Shown here in pieces: positions 7,521 to 15,577 of a stretch of DNA of 40,475 bases (position 1 is the first letter of the stretch; each line of letters begins with the position of its first letter). The notes beneath the pieces are model-generated. The model saw only the letters and a program-made list of their open reading frames with translations, was not told where the DNA came from and did not search any database. The DNA comes from Pseudomonadota bacterium (GTDB lineage: Bacteria > Desulfobacterota > JAPLJL01): positions 1-40,475 of the forward strand of contig JAPLJI010000049.1 in the NCBI GenBank assembly GCA_026388655.1, read 5' to 3'. Position numbers and translations under genes: made by a program.

Positions 7521-7878
7521 TCTTCAAAAGAAATTGCGGATTGACGATTGCGGATCCTCCTACGCCTAGGCTACGGAGGACAAGTTGCGGAAGGGAAGAT
7601 AAAAAAACAGAGATTCTTCACTATGCTCAGAATGACAGGTAAAAAACAGTTTCGAGTTTATGGTTTCAGGTTAAACCCTATGCGCTCTGCGCTCTGCTCT
7701 CTGCTCCTTGCTAAAAAAGACCAGATAGACCAGAAAGATTTATCCCGTTTATCCCGAGTTCTGGGAGGGAAGAGTATGCTTCGAGGGACTAAACAGACCA
7801 AAAAGACCGGATCAATTGTCAGGAAAAAGATTTAAAACAACCCGCCTCATTTTTTAACCAGATTCAGGCTGAGAACAA
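7521..7878. other. Repeat region between tRNA-Asp and nikR
   Basis: No gene is supported. It contains GATTGACGATTGCGGAT-type sequence (7536-7555), an AGATTCTTC...CTCAGAATGACA module (7610-7639) and short nonamer stretches at 7720-7740 and 7788-7813, sense to the gene downstream. Confidence 0.55.
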
Positions 7879-8298
7879 ATGCAGAAGATTACCCGATTCG
7901 GGGTTTCGATTGACGAAAAACTCCTAGAGCATTTCGATGAGAAAATTTCCTCGGAAGGTTACCTGAATCGCTCCGAGGCCATCCGGGACCTGATCCGGGA
8001 AAGCCTGGTGGAAAAGGAATGGAAGCTGGGAGACGGGGAATTGATCGGAGTGGTTAGCCTGGTGTTTTCACATTCAAAAAGGGAACTGACCGAGGCCCTC
8101 ACCGAAATCCAGCACCATCATTATCCCTCGATTATTTCGGCGGTTCATATCCACCTGGATCACGACAATTGCCTGGAGGTCCTGATCCTGAAAGGAAAAG
8201 GGAAAAAGATCCGGGCTATCACCGACGAGCTAAAAACCCTGCGCGGGGTGAAACACTGCCAGCTTTCGATATCTACCACCGGAAAGGAACTTCCTTAA
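7879..8298 (+). CDS. nikR: NikR-type nickel-responsive regulator
   Basis: A 139-residue protein with an N-terminal ribbon-helix-helix domain (residues 1-45, with RFGVSIDEKLLEHFD and NRSEAIRDLIRESL) followed by an ACT-like tetramerisation and metal-binding domain. The high-affinity nickel ligands of E. coli NikR (His76, His87, His89, Cys95) correspond to His79, His90, His92 and Cys98, in the VHIHLDHDNC segment. NikR with bound Ni(II) represses nickel uptake genes. No nik operon or nickel enzyme is in the window, so its targets are elsewhere. The ribosome binding site is weak (GGCTGAG). Confidence 0.95.
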   Translation: MQKITRFGVSIDEKLLEHFDEKISSEGYLNRSEAIRDLIRESLVEKEWKLGDGELIGVVSLVFSHSKRELTEALTEIQHHHYPSIISAVHIHLDHDNCLEVLILKGKGKKIRAITDELKTLRGVKHCQLSISTTGKELP

Positions 8299-8484
8299 AA
8301 CACCCAAACTTCCCTTATGAAGAAATATAAACAATCTGGTCACATTAACAATTGACAAAAAATGGTAAGAAATTTCCAAAAAACATACTTTTCGTAATGG
8401 AAAATTTTGTTTATTCTATGATTTATGACTGGTTGTTCTTGATTTTTCCATAAATATCAATATAATGGCGCATCTGGTATGTCT

Positions 8485-8501
8485 TTGGCACACTATTGGC
8501 A
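8485..8501 (+). promoter_or_regulatory. Sigma54 (-24/-12) promoter upstream of the diguanylate cyclase
   Basis: The 17 bases TTGGCACACTATTGGCA match the consensus YTGGCACGRNNNTTGCW with GG at 8487-8488 and GC at 8499-8500, the required spacing. Only three defined positions differ. The predicted transcript start is about 8512, ten bases before the GTG start codon. Confidence 0.6.
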
Positions 8502-8521
8502 TAATTTACTAATGAAAGACC

Positions 8522-9469
8522 GTGTCTAACACTGTTCTAATAATTGAGGATACCGAGTCCATCCGGAAGGATGTTAGCGAGATTATTAAAAATCTCCCTA
8601 ATATAAAACGGATCCTGGAGGCCGGGAACGGCATTGACGGTTTCCGGATGCTGCTCGAGAACCAGGTGGACCTGATTCTTTGCGACCTGGTCATGCCGGG
8701 TATGGACGGCTTCAAGTTTCTCAGCCTGAAGGAAAGCCGATCCGATCTTTCCGACATCCCGGTCATCATCCTGACCAGCCAGACCGAGACCAAAGATAAA
8801 ATCAAGGGCCTGGAACACGGGGCGAGCGACTACGTAACCAAGCCCTTTGACGAGGGGGAGTTGACCGCCCGGGTCCGGGTGCAGCTCAAGATAAAAAATC
8901 TTCAGGACGAGCTCCGGGCCTCCAACGCCCGCCTGGCGGAAATCTCCGTCACCGACCCCCTGACCCACGTCTTCAACCGGCGTTACCTCTTCGAAATCCT
9001 GGAAAAGGAATTCGACCGGGCCCTGCGTTATAAATCCAGTCTTTCCTTCGTGATGGTTGACATCGATTTCTTCAAGCGGGTCAATGACCGCTTCGGGCAC
9101 CAGGTGGGGGACCAGGTCCTGGTGGACGTGGCCAACCTGGTCCGAGAAGAGCTGCGCAAGCCGGACGTCCTCGGCCGGTACGGAGGGGAAGAATTCGGGG
9201 TCATCCTCCCCGAGACCGACCTGAAGGGCGCCTGGGTGGTGGCCGAGCGCTACCGCACCCGGGTCGCGGAATACCGTTTCGGCACCGCCCACAGCCCAAT
9301 CCGGACCACGATCAGCCTGGGGGTGGCCGCCGTTCCCGACAGCAAGGTCAGGACCGTCGACGAGCTGGTCAAAGAGGCGGACGATTCGCTCTACCAGGCG
9401 AAAAACCTGGGACGCAACCGCACCCAATTAAGCTCGGGGTCCGAGTCCCCCGCCGTTTCCGTTCCCTGA
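8522..9469 (+). CDS. Response regulator with diguanylate cyclase (REC-GGDEF)
   Basis: A 315-residue two-domain protein. Residues 1-120 are a receiver domain with the DLVMPGMDG phosphorylation-site motif, TSQ and a conserved Lys in VTKPF. Residues 150-305 are a GGDEF domain with intact DPLTHVFNRRYL, VDIDFFK and active-site GGEEF, plus an RKPD inhibitory-site motif five residues upstream, so it should make c-di-GMP and be product-inhibited. The start is a GTG at 8522; the only upstream ATG (8512) is out of frame. A good sigma54 promoter lies immediately upstream, tying expression to an enhancer-binding protein. The cognate kinase is not in the window. Confidence 0.93.
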   Translation: MSNTVLIIEDTESIRKDVSEIIKNLPNIKRILEAGNGIDGFRMLLENQVDLILCDLVMPGMDGFKFLSLKESRSDLSDIPVIILTSQTETKDKIKGLEHGASDYVTKPFDEGELTARVRVQLKIKNLQDELRASNARLAEISVTDPLTHVFNRRYLFEILEKEFDRALRYKSSLSFVMVDIDFFKRVNDRFGHQVGDQVLVDVANLVREELRKPDVLGRYGGEEFGVILPETDLKGAWVVAERYRTRVAEYRFGTAHSPIRTTISLGVAAVPDSKVRTVDELVKEADDSLYQAKNLGRNRTQLSSGSESPAVSVP

Positions 9470-9724
9470 TTCTCCTGATCACGGACTTATAATTCACGGA
9501 TTACGTCGATCCGTTGCGCCGCTCGTCTCGTCCTTCGGCTGCGTCTCTCGGCTTTTAAACCGCAACCGAAAAACCCAACCGACACAAGCCGCACAACCGC
9601 AACCGAAAAACTTCGTTTTTTATTGTTTGGTAATTGGTGCTTGGTTATTGGGATTTGCTTTTTTATTTCTCCGCCGGTAGATATTGACGGGGTTCCACCA
9701 CTGTGAAAATATTGAAAGACCGTG
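9470..9724. other. Intergenic region with repeat fragments
   Basis: No gene is seen. It contains a duplicated CGCAACCGAAAAAC (9562 and 9598) and TTGGTAATTGGTGCTTGG sequence like the TTTCTAAT-type repeats near 13220-13340. Confidence 0.5.
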
Positions 9725-11212
9725 ATGCGGACCTGGAAAAAATCGGGGGAGAACCTTTCCGTCCTGGTTCTCATTCCCCCCTGTCCCCAGCACACCAATG
9801 TCATCCGCGACGTGCTTTACGGAAGCTGGTGCGGGGGCAAGCTGGTGGGAGGAGGAATGATCCCCCCCTTGAGTTCCCTTTACGTCGCCACCGTCCTGGC
9901 CGCGGACCAGAATTCCACCACCCTGATTGATTGCGGCGCCGACCAGCGCGATCTGAAATCCCTGCTCGAACTCGCCCCCCAGTTTGAAATCCTGGTCCTG
10001 CAGACCTCCTCGATCACGATCGATGACGACGCCGAAACCGCCCGCGAGCTCCGGTCCCGGAACCCCGACCTAGTCACTATTTTCTACGGCTCGCACCCCA
10101 CCTTCATGCCGGAAAGCACCCTGAACAAGGACGGGGTGGACCTGATCGCCCGTCGGGAGCCGGAGTTCATCATCCGTGACCTGGTCCGGGCCCTGAAAGC
10201 CGGCGGGGAGGCCTGGAAGAAGGTCAAGGGCATCGGTTACCGGGACAACGGCCGGGTCATCCTGAACGAGGGTTACGGCTTCATCGAGGACCTGGACGAG
10301 CTGCCCATCCCGGACCGGAACCTTCTCCCCCGGGAACAGAAATACTTCAACCCGCTGGTCCGGCACTATCCTTACACCAGCGCGCTTTCCTCCCGGGGCT
10401 GTTACTCCCGCTGCCGTTTCTGCACCGCCCCCTATTTCATGGGCGGAAAAATCCGGGCCCGCTCGGCGGAGAGCGTGATCACGGAATTCGAGGCCCTGAA
10501 GCGCCAGGGCTTCCGGGAGATTTATTTCCGCGACGAGACCTTCACCGCCTTCCCCTCGAGAAACCAGCAGATCTGCCGCCAACTGATCAACCGGCGCCTG
10601 GATCTCAAGTGGATCTGCAATTCCATCCCGGGCGAGCTCGACCGGGAAACCATGGCGGAGATGAAGCGGGCTGGCTGCCATACCCTTAAATTCGGGGTGG
10701 AATCGGGCGCGCCGGAGATCCTGGAGAAATCCAACAAGCGGATCAGCCTGGACGCGGTCCGGGACGACTTCCGCTGGGCCCGCGAGCTGGGTCTTTTCCG
10801 CCACGCCCACATCATGTTCGGGATGCCGGGGGAAACCCGGGAAAGCATCGAGGCCACCCTCGAGTTCCTCCTCGAGATCGACCCGGACTCGGTCTCCTTC
10901 CAGATCTGCAGCCCCTACCCGGGGACGCCGCTCTACCAGGAACTCCTGGACTCCTACCCGGAAATCATCGGCGACGGCAGCCAGGTCCTCCGCTCGAGCG
11001 AGCTCCACTCCCGGGGGATCCTGAACCACCTTTACACCAACCTCTCCAACGAGGTCCTGGAGAACTCGATCCGCCGGGCCAACCGCCGGTTTTATTTCCG
11101 CCCCCGCTACCTGGCCAAGAGCCTGTCCCGGGTGCGGTCTTTCTCCGACCTCCGCCGGCTCTGGATCGCCGGCTCCCAGCTCTTCGAATTCTCTTTTCTG
11201 GGATTCCGTTGA
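9725..11212 (+). CDS. B12-binding domain radical SAM protein
   Basis: A protein of 495 residues (ATG at 9725; a GTG one codon earlier is also possible). The N-terminal 150 residues resemble a cobalamin-binding domain (LIDCGAD, then VTIFYGSHPTFMP), and a radical SAM barrel follows with the cluster motif CYSRCRFC (about residues 226-233). Near 300-330 is the AGCHTLKFGVESG segment typical of B12-radical SAM methylases and cyclases (BchE/HpnJ-like family). Such enzymes act on lipids, tetrapyrroles, phosphonates or natural products; the substrate is not predictable. A SAM methyltransferase follows after 12 bases, so the two are probably an operon acting on the same substrate (inference). Confidence 0.9.
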   Translation: MRTWKKSGENLSVLVLIPPCPQHTNVIRDVLYGSWCGGKLVGGGMIPPLSSLYVATVLAADQNSTTLIDCGADQRDLKSLLELAPQFEILVLQTSSITIDDDAETARELRSRNPDLVTIFYGSHPTFMPESTLNKDGVDLIARREPEFIIRDLVRALKAGGEAWKKVKGIGYRDNGRVILNEGYGFIEDLDELPIPDRNLLPREQKYFNPLVRHYPYTSALSSRGCYSRCRFCTAPYFMGGKIRARSAESVITEFEALKRQGFREIYFRDETFTAFPSRNQQICRQLINRRLDLKWICNSIPGELDRETMAEMKRAGCHTLKFGVESGAPEILEKSNKRISLDAVRDDFRWARELGLFRHAHIMFGMPGETRESIEATLEFLLEIDPDSVSFQICSPYPGTPLYQELLDSYPEIIGDGSQVLRSSELHSRGILNHLYTNLSNEVLENSIRRANRRFYFRPRYLAKSLSRVRSFSDLRRLWIAGSQLFEFSFLGFR

Positions 11213-11224
11213 ACCGAGGCGTCA

Positions 11225-12067
11225 ATGCCCTTCGGTCCGTTTGAATATTTTTTCCGCTGGCAGGAGCTGGACCCGGAACTCAGTTCCCGGTGGGACCGGG
11301 TGGCGGAAAAAACCGCGCGCCTGGATCTGTCGGAGCCCCTGATTTCGGATGATTACTTCCGCGAGGCTATCCAGAATTTCTCCGCACCCTGGATCGCCGG
11401 AAAGCCCCGAACGCTGAAGCTCGACCTTTACAACGAGGCCTTCGGAACCCAGGACCTGGGTTCCTGGTTAAAAGCCCGGAGCCGGCAGTTCCTGGGAATC
11501 GATATCTCACCGGTGATCGCCCGGCGGGCGCAAACCCGCCTCTCCCGGGACGGGCGGGAAAAAGCCGGCCTGGTGGTGGGCGACATCCGCCGGCTGCCTT
11601 TTCAGAGCCGGAGCTTCGACCTGGTCTTCTCTTTCGGAACTATTGAGCACGTGCGGGAGGTCAGGCAGGCCCTGGCTGAAGCCGCCCGGGTTTTAAAACC
11701 CCGGGGCCGCCTGATCCTCTTCGTCAATAATCTTTTTAACCTTTTCGGCGCCCCCCTTCTGAATCTCGGCCTTTCCCCCTGGCTGAAAAGGTATACAAGC
11801 TACGAACCCGCCTTCTCCCCGCAAAGGGTGCGGGGCTGGGTGGAGGCCGAAGGCTTCCGGGTTATCCAGGCGGATGGTATCATTCTCCTGCCCAAGCCGC
11901 TCAGATACTTTGAACTCGCCGTGGAGGGATTCGGACTCTCTCCCCTCCGCCGGCTGGCCCGCGGGTTCACCGGGGCAGGGGTGAAGGCCGCCCGACGCCT
12001 GGAAAAAATCGATTTCCTCCGCCGGGGCGGGGAGATGATCGCGGTAGTTGGAGAGAAGGCGACATAA
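11225..12067 (+). CDS. Class I SAM-dependent methyltransferase
   Basis: A 280-residue protein with a Methyltransf_11-like core: LGIDISPVIARRAQTRL (acidic ribose-binding loop), VVGDIRRLPFQSRSFDLVFS, a GTIEHVRE segment and ARVLKPRGRLILFV. The usual glycine-rich motif I is replaced by LDLYNEAFGTQDLG, which is degenerate but still contains glycines. The C-terminal third has long helical and hydrophobic stretches that may bind the substrate or membrane. It starts 12 bases after the radical SAM gene. Function beyond methyl transfer is unknown. Confidence 0.85.
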   Translation: MPFGPFEYFFRWQELDPELSSRWDRVAEKTARLDLSEPLISDDYFREAIQNFSAPWIAGKPRTLKLDLYNEAFGTQDLGSWLKARSRQFLGIDISPVIARRAQTRLSRDGREKAGLVVGDIRRLPFQSRSFDLVFSFGTIEHVREVRQALAEAARVLKPRGRLILFVNNLFNLFGAPLLNLGLSPWLKRYTSYEPAFSPQRVRGWVEAEGFRVIQADGIILLPKPLRYFELAVEGFGLSPLRRLARGFTGAGVKAARRLEKIDFLRRGGEMIAVVGEKAT

Positions 12068-12253
12068 ATATTTTCGATTGTAGATTGACGATTGTAGATT
12101 GAAAACCAAAGAAACCAAGAGAAATGACGACTTGTCCTGAGCGGAGTCGAAGGATTGACGATTGACGAATGAAAACCAAATGAACGCAATGAAGCCGTAT
12201 TATCCTTCCTTGTTTAGCCAACTTTTCTCGCATTTCTCGCAAGGGTAAAGCCA
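12068..12253. repeat. Intergenic repeats: GATTGACGATT module, nonamers, CTGAGCGGAGTCGAAG
   Basis: The stretch holds GATTGACGATT units (12085-12100, 12154-12168), nonamer units ACCAAAGAA and ACCAAATGA near 12105-12185, and one copy of the common CTTGTCCTGAGCGGAGTCG repeat between them. Confidence 0.65.
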
Positions 12254-12508
12254 ATGTTCGGCATTGGAGGCCCGGAGCTGATCGTAATCTTTATCGTGGC
12301 CCTGCTCGCCGTGGGCCCCCAGCGCCTGCCGGAGATCGCCCGGGCCCTGGGCAAAGCCTACCGGGAATTCGAGCGCTCCCTGGACGACGTGCGCCAGAAC
12401 CTGGAAGAACTGGGCCAGGAAGAACCCGAAAAACATGAAGGAGAAGGAGAAAAATCCCCTCCCGCCGAAAAAGGACCCGGGCCGGATGACGTTCATCGAG
12501 CACCTTGA
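12254..12508 (+). CDS. tatA: Sec-independent translocase subunit TatA/TatB
   Basis: An 84-residue protein with a short hydrophobic N-terminal membrane helix (FGIGGPELIVIFIVALLAVGP), the hinge GP, then an amphipathic helix (RLPEIARALGKAYREF) and an acidic, disordered tail. The GGPE and VGPQRLPEIAR features are of the TatA/B type; with a single gene here it may serve both roles. It forms the pore-forming part of the twin-arginine export system with TatC, encoded in an overlapping frame downstream. AAGGG precedes the ATG. Confidence 0.92.
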   Translation: MFGIGGPELIVIFIVALLAVGPQRLPEIARALGKAYREFERSLDDVRQNLEELGQEEPEKHEGEGEKSPPAEKGPGPDDVHRAP

Positions 12509-13214
12509 GGAATTCCGGAAACGCCTGATCGTCTGCATCGTCGCGGTGCTGGTCGGCTTCGGGATCGCCTGGACTTTCTCCGAACAGCTGCTCCGGCTCC
12601 TGCTTTATCCCCTGCTTCCCCTCCTCCCCCAATACCACGGGGAATTGATCTACACCGGCCTGGCCGAGCCTTTCATGCTCTACCTGAAGATCAGCCTGCT
12701 CTTCGGCGCCTTTCTCGCCTCCCCGGTGATCTTTTACCAGGTCTGGTCCTTCATCTCCCCCGGCCTGAAAATTCAGGAAAAAAAATACGCCCTGCCCTTC
12801 ATCCTCTTCTCCACGATTTTCTTCGTCGGCGGCGCCCTCTTCGGCTTCCTGGTGGTTTTCCCCTTCGCCTTCAAATACTTTCTGAGCTTGACCGCCTCCT
12901 TTTTCTCCCCCAAGATTTCGATCAAGGAGTATTTCGGGTTCGCCAGCCGCGTCCTGCTCGCCTTCGGGCTGGTCTTCGAGTTCCCGATCGTGGCCGTGAT
13001 CCTGGCGCGGATGGGGGTTCTGAACGACCGGTTCCTGCGCCGGTATCGGAAATATTCCATTGTTGTCATTTTCATCGCCGCCGCGGTCCTGACCCCGGGC
13101 CCGGACCCGATTTCCCAGGTCTGCCTGGCCGTACCCCTCTTCATCCTTTACGAGCTCTCTATCTTCCTAGTCAAGCTCTTCCAGAAAAAACCGGCCCCGG
13201 AAGAGAACTCGTAA
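12435..13214 (+). CDS. tatC: Sec-independent translocase subunit TatC
   Basis: A 259-residue membrane protein with the MTFIEHLEEFRKRL signature, six hydrophobic segments and the FExPI motif (VFEFPIV), all standard for TatC, which recognises twin-arginine signal peptides. The first in-frame ATG at 12435 places the start 74 bases inside tatA in another frame, preceded by AGGAAG; the ATG at 12486 is an alternative that would begin exactly at MTFIEHLEE and still overlap tatA by 23 bases. Either way tatA and tatC are translationally linked. Confidence 0.95.
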   Translation: MKEKEKNPLPPKKDPGRMTFIEHLEEFRKRLIVCIVAVLVGFGIAWTFSEQLLRLLLYPLLPLLPQYHGELIYTGLAEPFMLYLKISLLFGAFLASPVIFYQVWSFISPGLKIQEKKYALPFILFSTIFFVGGALFGFLVVFPFAFKYFLSLTASFFSPKISIKEYFGFASRVLLAFGLVFEFPIVAVILARMGVLNDRFLRRYRKYSIVVIFIAAAVLTPGPDPISQVCLAVPLFILYELSIFLVKLFQKKPAPEENS

Positions 13215-13447
13215 CCCATAAATTTCTAATTTCTAATGACGAATTTCTAATCAATGTCCAAACTTAAAATTTCTAATGCCCAATTTCCAATTTCTAATTA
13301 ATTAGGATTTGGTCATTGGGATTTGATTGGACATTAGATATTAGAAATTAGTCATTGATTTTGGCTTGGGTATTTCTTTATGCTCAAGCCCTCTTTAGAA
13401 TTGATCCTTTTCGTTCTAGAATTACCCGGAATCAGGAGGAAGAAAAC
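13215..13447. repeat. TTTCTAAT-type AT-rich repeat region
   Basis: About 140 bases (13220-13360) consist of repeated AATTTCTAATTTC and AATTTCCAATTTC units on one side and GGTCATTGGGATTTG / GACATTAGATATTAG on the other. The two sides are partly complementary and could form a long imperfect hairpin. The leuC ribosome binding site (AGGAGG at 13434) follows. Confidence 0.6.
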
Positions 13448-14737
13448 GTGCCTTTGACCATCGCGGAAAAGATCCTGGCCTCGCACGCGGGGAAAAAAGA
13501 GCTTCGGCCCGGGGAGATCGTCATCGCCGAGCCGGATGTCCTGCTCGCCAACGACGTGACTGCCCCCCTGGCGATCAAGATCTTCTCGGAACTGGGCGGA
13601 AAGAAAATCCTCCACCCGGAACGGGTCGTCCTGGTCCTCGATCACTTCACCCCCAACCGCGACCTGGCCGCGGCCGAGGCCTGCGCCGAGGTCCGTCGCT
13701 TCGCCCGGGAGCATCACCTCCCCCATTTCTTCGAGTCCGGCGAGACCGGGATCGAGCATGCCCTCCTCCCCGAGCAGGGGCTGGTCCTCCCCGGCCAGCT
13801 GGTGATCGGGGCCGACAGCCATACCTGCACCTACGGGGCCCTGGGCGCCTTCGCCTCCGGCGTGGGCTCGACCGATTTCGCGGTGGCCCTGAAAACCGGG
13901 CAGGTCTGGCTCAAGGTCCCGGAATCCATTCATGTCATCTTCTCCGGCTCGCTCCATCCCTGGGTGGGCGGGAAGGATCTCATTCTTCATCTGATTTCCC
14001 GCCTGGGGGTGGAAGGCGCCAATTACCAGGTGCTCGAGTTCTCCCTCGCGGAGGGGCTCTCGCTCCGGATGTCCGACCGGTTCACCATTTCCAACATGGC
14101 GGTCGAGGCCGGGGCCAAGGCCGGGATCTTCACACCCGACCGGATCACCGAGGAATACCTCGTGGGAAAAACCGAGAAAAACTATACGATTTATTCGAGC
14201 GACCGGAACGCCGCCTACCGGGAAACCCTGAAAATCGACGTGACCGCGATCGGGCCCCAGGTGGCCCTGCCTTCCTCCCCGGCCAACGCCGTCCCGGTGG
14301 AAGCGGCTCCCGAGGTGAAGCTTGACCAGGTGGTGATCGGCTCCTGCACCAACGGCTGGATCGAAGACTTAAGGACCGCCGCCCAGATCCTTGCGGGCCA
14401 CCGGGCCGCCCCCGGACTCCGCCTGATCATCCTGCCCGCCACGCCCGCGATCTACCGGCAGGCCCTCCGGGAAGGCCTGATCGAAACCTTTCTCTCCGCC
14501 CGGGCCGTCATCGCCCCGCCTTCCTGCGGGCCCTGCCTGGGCGGCCATCTGGGGGTGATCGCCGCCGGGGAGCAGGCCCTGGCCACCACCAACCGCAATT
14601 TCCCCGGCCGGATGGGCCACCCGGATTCCCGGGTCTATCTCTCCGGCCCGGCGGTGGCGGCGGCCTCGGCGATCACCGGGAAGATCACCCATCCCCGGGA
14701 AATCGTCTCCGCCCCTCCCGCCCCGGAGGCAAAATGA
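13448..14737 (+). CDS. leuC: 3-isopropylmalate dehydratase, large subunit
   Basis: A 429-residue enzyme with the GTG start at 13448 after AGGAGGAAGAAAAC; a longer open frame upstream lacks a ribosome binding site and family sequence. It is the large subunit of the archaeal/deltaproteobacterial LeuC class of the aconitase family. The [4Fe-4S] ligands are Cys300 (GSCTNG), Cys360 and Cys363 (SCGPC). With LeuD it isomerises 2-isopropylmalate to 3-isopropylmalate in leucine synthesis; homoaconitase activity cannot be excluded from sequence alone. The stop overlaps the leuD start by four bases (ATGA), indicating coupled translation. Confidence 0.93.
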   Translation: MPLTIAEKILASHAGKKELRPGEIVIAEPDVLLANDVTAPLAIKIFSELGGKKILHPERVVLVLDHFTPNRDLAAAEACAEVRRFAREHHLPHFFESGETGIEHALLPEQGLVLPGQLVIGADSHTCTYGALGAFASGVGSTDFAVALKTGQVWLKVPESIHVIFSGSLHPWVGGKDLILHLISRLGVEGANYQVLEFSLAEGLSLRMSDRFTISNMAVEAGAKAGIFTPDRITEEYLVGKTEKNYTIYSSDRNAAYRETLKIDVTAIGPQVALPSSPANAVPVEAAPEVKLDQVVIGSCTNGWIEDLRTAAQILAGHRAAPGLRLIILPATPAIYRQALREGLIETFLSARAVIAPPSCGPCLGGHLGVIAAGEQALATTNRNFPGRMGHPDSRVYLSGPAVAAASAITGKITHPREIVSAPPAPEAK

Positions 14738-15237
14738 AAATGAAAAAACTTTCCGGGCCGTCCGTCCGGGTCGGCGATCACATCGACACCGATACCATCA
14801 TCCCGGCCCGCTACCTTTCCTCCACCGACTCCAAGCTCCTGGCCGCCCACTGCCTCGAACTCCTCGACGCCAAGACCCGGGACCGGATCCATGCTGGGAT
14901 CGTCCTGGTCGCGGGCTCCAACTTCGGCTGCGGGAGCTCCCGCGAACACGCCCCCCTGGCCCTCAAGGCCCGGGGCATCCTGGCGGTGGTGGCCAAAAGC
15001 TTCGCCCGGATCTTCTTCCGCAACGGGATCAACCTGGGACTGCCCCTGATCGAAATCCCCGCCGCGATCGAGATCCCGGACGGGGAGGAAATCGAGCTCG
15101 ATTTCGCCGCCGGGAAGATCGAAATCCCGGCCACGAAAAAAGTTTTTACCTTTCCGCCCCTGCCCGGGTTCGTCGGCGAGCTCCTCGAGGCCGGCGGCCT
15201 GCTCGCCTATCTGAAGGCCGGGGGCAAGCTCGAATAA
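14734..15237 (+). CDS. leuD: 3-isopropylmalate dehydratase, small subunit
   Basis: A 167-residue aconitase swivel domain with the substrate-binding motif GCGSSREHAP and an N-terminal DHIDTDTIIPARYL typical of the short LeuD class. It overlaps leuC by four bases. It completes the LeuCD enzyme; leuB follows after a 340-bp gap that contains a dead vapC fragment. Confidence 0.93.
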   Translation: MKMKKLSGPSVRVGDHIDTDTIIPARYLSSTDSKLLAAHCLELLDAKTRDRIHAGIVLVAGSNFGCGSSREHAPLALKARGILAVVAKSFARIFFRNGINLGLPLIEIPAAIEIPDGEEIELDFAAGKIEIPATKKVFTFPPLPGFVGELLEAGGLLAYLKAGGKLE

Positions 15238-15277
15238 ATTCCCTGTTTCATAAGCGACCTCCCGAGTCCCCTTTTAA

Positions 15278-15470
15278 AGCATCCTCACCTTCGGGGAGCT
15301 TTACCAGGGTATCGCCAAGCTTTTTCCCGGGGAACGCAGGGAAAAAATGGCCGATCATGGACAGCCTTCTGGCCGCCACCGCCCTCGCCCATCACCTCGC
15401 GTTTGTTACCCGGAATACCCACCACGTGGATGAAATGGGAGCGACCGTCCTGGATCCCTGGAAGTCATAG
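15278..15470 (+). pseudogene. vapC (PIN-domain toxin) remnant
   Basis: Two frame-shifted pieces match parts of a VapC-type PIN toxin. The first (from 15278) reads ILTFGELYQGIAKLFPGERR, typical of the central LTxGEL...GIxKLP segment. The second, in another frame from about 15356, reads DSLLAATALAHHLAFVTRN then ends in VLDPWKS and a TAG at 15468. The part between them that normally carries an acidic active-site residue is missing. There is no partner antitoxin. It is a decayed insertion between leuD and leuB. Confidence 0.75.
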
Positions 15471-15577
15471 CCCGCCGCCGGCTGCTTACGGAATTGAATA
15501 AAGTTATCAGGCACTTGCGGAATTCAGACCGGGTGTAAGAATTAATTTTCAGGAAATTCATTCAATTTTAAACCCAG

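Noticed and set aside
7310-7642. Plus-strand frames of 74-110 residues
   Set aside because: They cross the two tRNA genes and repeats; the tRNAs fold perfectly and explain the sequence.
8537-9427. 296-residue minus-strand open frame
   Set aside because: It is antisense to the REC-GGDEF gene, whose motifs are intact.
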